This document shows positions 40,073-41,813 of a stretch of DNA of 41,813 nucleotides, piece after piece (position 1 is the stretch's first letter; every line of letters starts with the position of its first letter). The stretch is from a virus. The notes beneath the pieces are model-generated. The model was not told the DNA's origin. It saw only the letters and a list, made by a program, of their open reading frames with translations, and made no database searches. The DNA lies in the IMG/VR virus record IMGVR_UViG_3300015263_000147, positions 1 through 41,813 of that record; one strand, given 5' to 3'. The translations under genes and the position numbers were made by a program.

Positions 40073-41719
40073 TTAGAGTCCGAGGGAGTACAATCGGCCC
40101 TTCTCCACTAGAAGTGCCTTCTCGGACTCCATGAGGTCGCGTCCGACTACCTTCCGACAAGCCGCAAGGTAGCTATTTACATCTGCATACCGGCCCGTGC
40201 CGCCTACAGCGATCACAGTCCTGTAGACCCGAGCGTCCCCCGCCATGGAGGATCGCTTGGTGAGTCGATCGACCAAACGGGACACCACAAGGATCTCCCG
40301 TCCTGAAAAGCGGTTTGCACGGCGTACCGCTTCCCATCCTCCATGGTCGTGAAGAATCAAACCTGCCAAGACCGCTCTTGCGGTTGACGGGGTCTTCACG
40401 GAAGCCATGACCACCTTCGCCCGCTCTCGCCACTTGGGGTAACGGAGCGAGGACTTGATCAAAGACTCGTTGGAGCTGTTCTCGTCGATGATCTTCTTGA
40501 TCTCACCTTGCTCGCCCTTGGCAAGCTCTTGACGGACTCGCTCAACAACCTTGTCCGTCAAGGTCTGGTATAGGTCATCGACCACTTTCTTGAAGGGGTC
40601 CTCATCTTCTTTGGGGGCCTGCTCGCCACCTTCGCCCCCACCCTCACCAGGGAAGTCCTCTTCCGCCGTCTTGGCAGAAGCGATCTCTTGGCGACGCGCC
40701 GTCAGGTTGGCCTCAGCCCTCTCTTGTGTGGAGAAGGCCGGGGGAGCTTGGAGCACCCCGAGGGACGGGCCATCGAAGAGGTAGGCGAGATGGTCGCCGG
40801 GGACCGCCTTCACCCCAACTCCTACGGGGGCGAGACGGGCGGCTTTCTGGAGAACGTTGGGATCGAAGGTGCGAGCCGGCTCCGAGAACGCGACCTGAAT
40901 CTTCTTCTTCATCGCCTCGGCCATCTGAGCCGAAGCTGGGTCGAGGATGTTGCGGAGGACGGCCCCAGTAAAGGCGGGGTTGGCGACCCAAGAACCCTCA
41001 ATGAACTTGACGGACCCCGGCTCGCGGTCGATGTGACCGCACAGCTCGGCGATCTTCCGGCGCTTCCCCATAGAGTCGAGGAAGAAGTTGCCCTTCTGGT
41101 ACTTGATATGGCGGCAGAGCTGTAGCTCGTCCTCAGCCACGTTCCCACACTTGGTGCATTGGGTGAACGCGACGTGGCAGCCCATCGACAACGTACCGAG
41201 CTGGCCGGTAGAGATGGCGTCGATCAGAGCCTTGTGCTTCTTGTCCGTGGCCACGAGGATGTCGACGTAGATCGAGTCCCCAATGTCCCGAGCGGCGGCG
41301 TCGATGATCTTGCCTTTCGACAGCTCCGGGATTTGGATGTGCTCGACGTAGTTCTCTGCGCCGATGAAGGTCTTGTAGGCCGCGAGGAGGAGCTTGCGCT
41401 CCCACGCATCATGGTTGTTGTTGATGTACTTCGTCGTCCCGACCGTGATGTAGTAGTCGGGGTACTTCCGGTCGATCTGCACCCCATCGAACATCTGCTT
41501 GCCGAGGGCGCCACCGGGGTTCTCCGTGTCGACCGAAGCAATGATCGAACAATGGGAGAGCAGGAACTTGGAAGGGTCGTACTGCTGTAGAACGACCTGC
41601 GAAGCTGCCCGATCCTTAAATGTGTCAAGGCCGACTGCCGCCTGGCGGATCTCGTCCCAACCGACACGGTTGATAGCCGGTTGAACCACCGAGGCGTGGG
41701 CGAACTTCGCGAAACCCAT
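40073..41719 (-). CDS. Prohead protease with zinc site
   Basis: 548 aa, a probable capsid-maturation serine protease. His103 in NNHDAW and Ser178 in LGTLSMGC match the His...Ser arrangement of prohead proteases of the T4 gp21-like group. Next to the Ser is a zinc site, Cys188-x2-Cys191-x10-Cys202-x-His204 (TKCGN ... LCRHI), as seen in some large phages. The C-terminal 200 residues after an acidic, Gly-rich linker (GEGGGEGG) are helical and could serve as a scaffold segment cut away during maturation. KTAEE at 350-354 may be an autocleavage site. ATG follows the upstream TAA without gap. Confidence 0.7.
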   Translation of the reverse strand: MGFAKFAHASVVQPAINRVGWDEIRQAAVGLDTFKDRAASQVVLQQYDPSKFLLSHCSIIASVDTENPGGALGKQMFDGVQIDRKYPDYYITVGTTKYINNNHDAWERKLLLAAYKTFIGAENYVEHIQIPELSKGKIIDAAARDIGDSIYVDILVATDKKHKALIDAISTGQLGTLSMGCHVAFTQCTKCGNVAEDELQLCRHIKYQKGNFFLDSMGKRRKIAELCGHIDREPGSVKFIEGSWVANPAFTGAVLRNILDPASAQMAEAMKKKIQVAFSEPARTFDPNVLQKAARLAPVGVGVKAVPGDHLAYLFDGPSLGVLQAPPAFSTQERAEANLTARRQEIASAKTAEEDFPGEGGGEGGEQAPKEDEDPFKKVVDDLYQTLTDKVVERVRQELAKGEQGEIKKIIDENSSNESLIKSSLRYPKWRERAKVVMASVKTPSTARAVLAGLILHDHGGWEAVRRANRFSGREILVVSRLVDRLTKRSSMAGDARVYRTVIAVGGTGRYADVNSYLAACRKVVGRDLMESEKALLVEKGRLYSLGL

Positions 41720-41813
41720 TTACCGGACCCTCCGCTGAGCCACGGGCGCCACCGGGGGAGCCACAGGGGCGACGCCAAACCAGTTGTGAGGCTGCCCGCT
41801 CGGCCCGAGAACC
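41720..41813 (-). CDS. C-terminal end of an upstream gene, possibly portal
   Basis: Only 30 codons before TAA are visible: Gly/Pro-rich GPSGQPHNWFGVAPVAPPVA ending in AQRRVR. The gene start lies beyond the right edge. Phage portal genes often precede the protease and end in a disordered tail, so portal is the best guess from order alone. Nothing in the fragment proves it. Confidence 0.4.
   Translation of the reverse strand, partial: VLGPSGQPHNWFGVAPVAPPVAPVAQRRVR

Overview
The window is part of the virion-structure region of a large, GC-rich, contractile-tailed bacteriophage (myovirus). The evidence is a major capsid protein with the usual upstream protease, scaffold and decoration genes, a very large tail sheath protein, several repeat-rich fibre-like proteins, and two free-standing mobile endonuclease genes. 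All 45 recognised genes lie on the minus strand and are tightly packed, often with GTGA, ATGA or TGATG stop/start overlaps. Long plus-strand ORFs are antisense shadows of GC-rich genes. The host cannot be identified. The lipoprotein-type signal peptide on the lipase, with a Gly-rich linker, points to a bacterium, perhaps Gram-negative (inference).

In the direction of transcription (right to left), the head module comes first: the C-terminal end of a probable portal (41720-41813), a prohead protease with a zinc site next to its active serine (40073-41719), a Gln-rich scaffold (38612-40027), a decoration-like protein (37830-38480) and the major capsid protein (36933-37805), each of the last few followed by a hairpin. 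A LAGLIDADG homing endonuclease (35878-36855) sits just past the capsid terminator. Next come a lectin-like protein, a small protein, an HU-family DNA-binding protein and virion proteins of unknown role, including a SWIM zinc-finger protein and an FmdB-type zinc ribbon.

The middle (about 14-31 kb) holds probable fibre, adsorption and baseplate-decoration genes: a 1058-aa fibre with a 315-bp internal duplication, two paralogous proteins built from 20-residue repeats, and two further paralogous pairs. Among them are a lipoprotein lipase with its own strong terminator, an endonuclease VII-type HNH gene and a DUF5659-like gene.

The left part (1-14 kb) looks like the neck and tail-connector module: candidate adaptor, closure, tail-completion and terminator-like genes leading to the sheath. 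Inserted among them are two genes unusual for a tail module, a Dps/ferritin-like protein with a complete ferroxidase-type ligand set and an MreB/ParM-type actin homologue with a changed phosphate-2 loop. After the sheath and its terminator comes a UvrD/Rep-type helicase, cut by the window edge, with about 310 residues before its Walker A motif. No tail tube, tape measure or frameshifted tail chaperone gene is recognisable here. No tRNA, CRISPR array or insertion sequence was seen, and no gene-free stretch exceeds about 200 bases.
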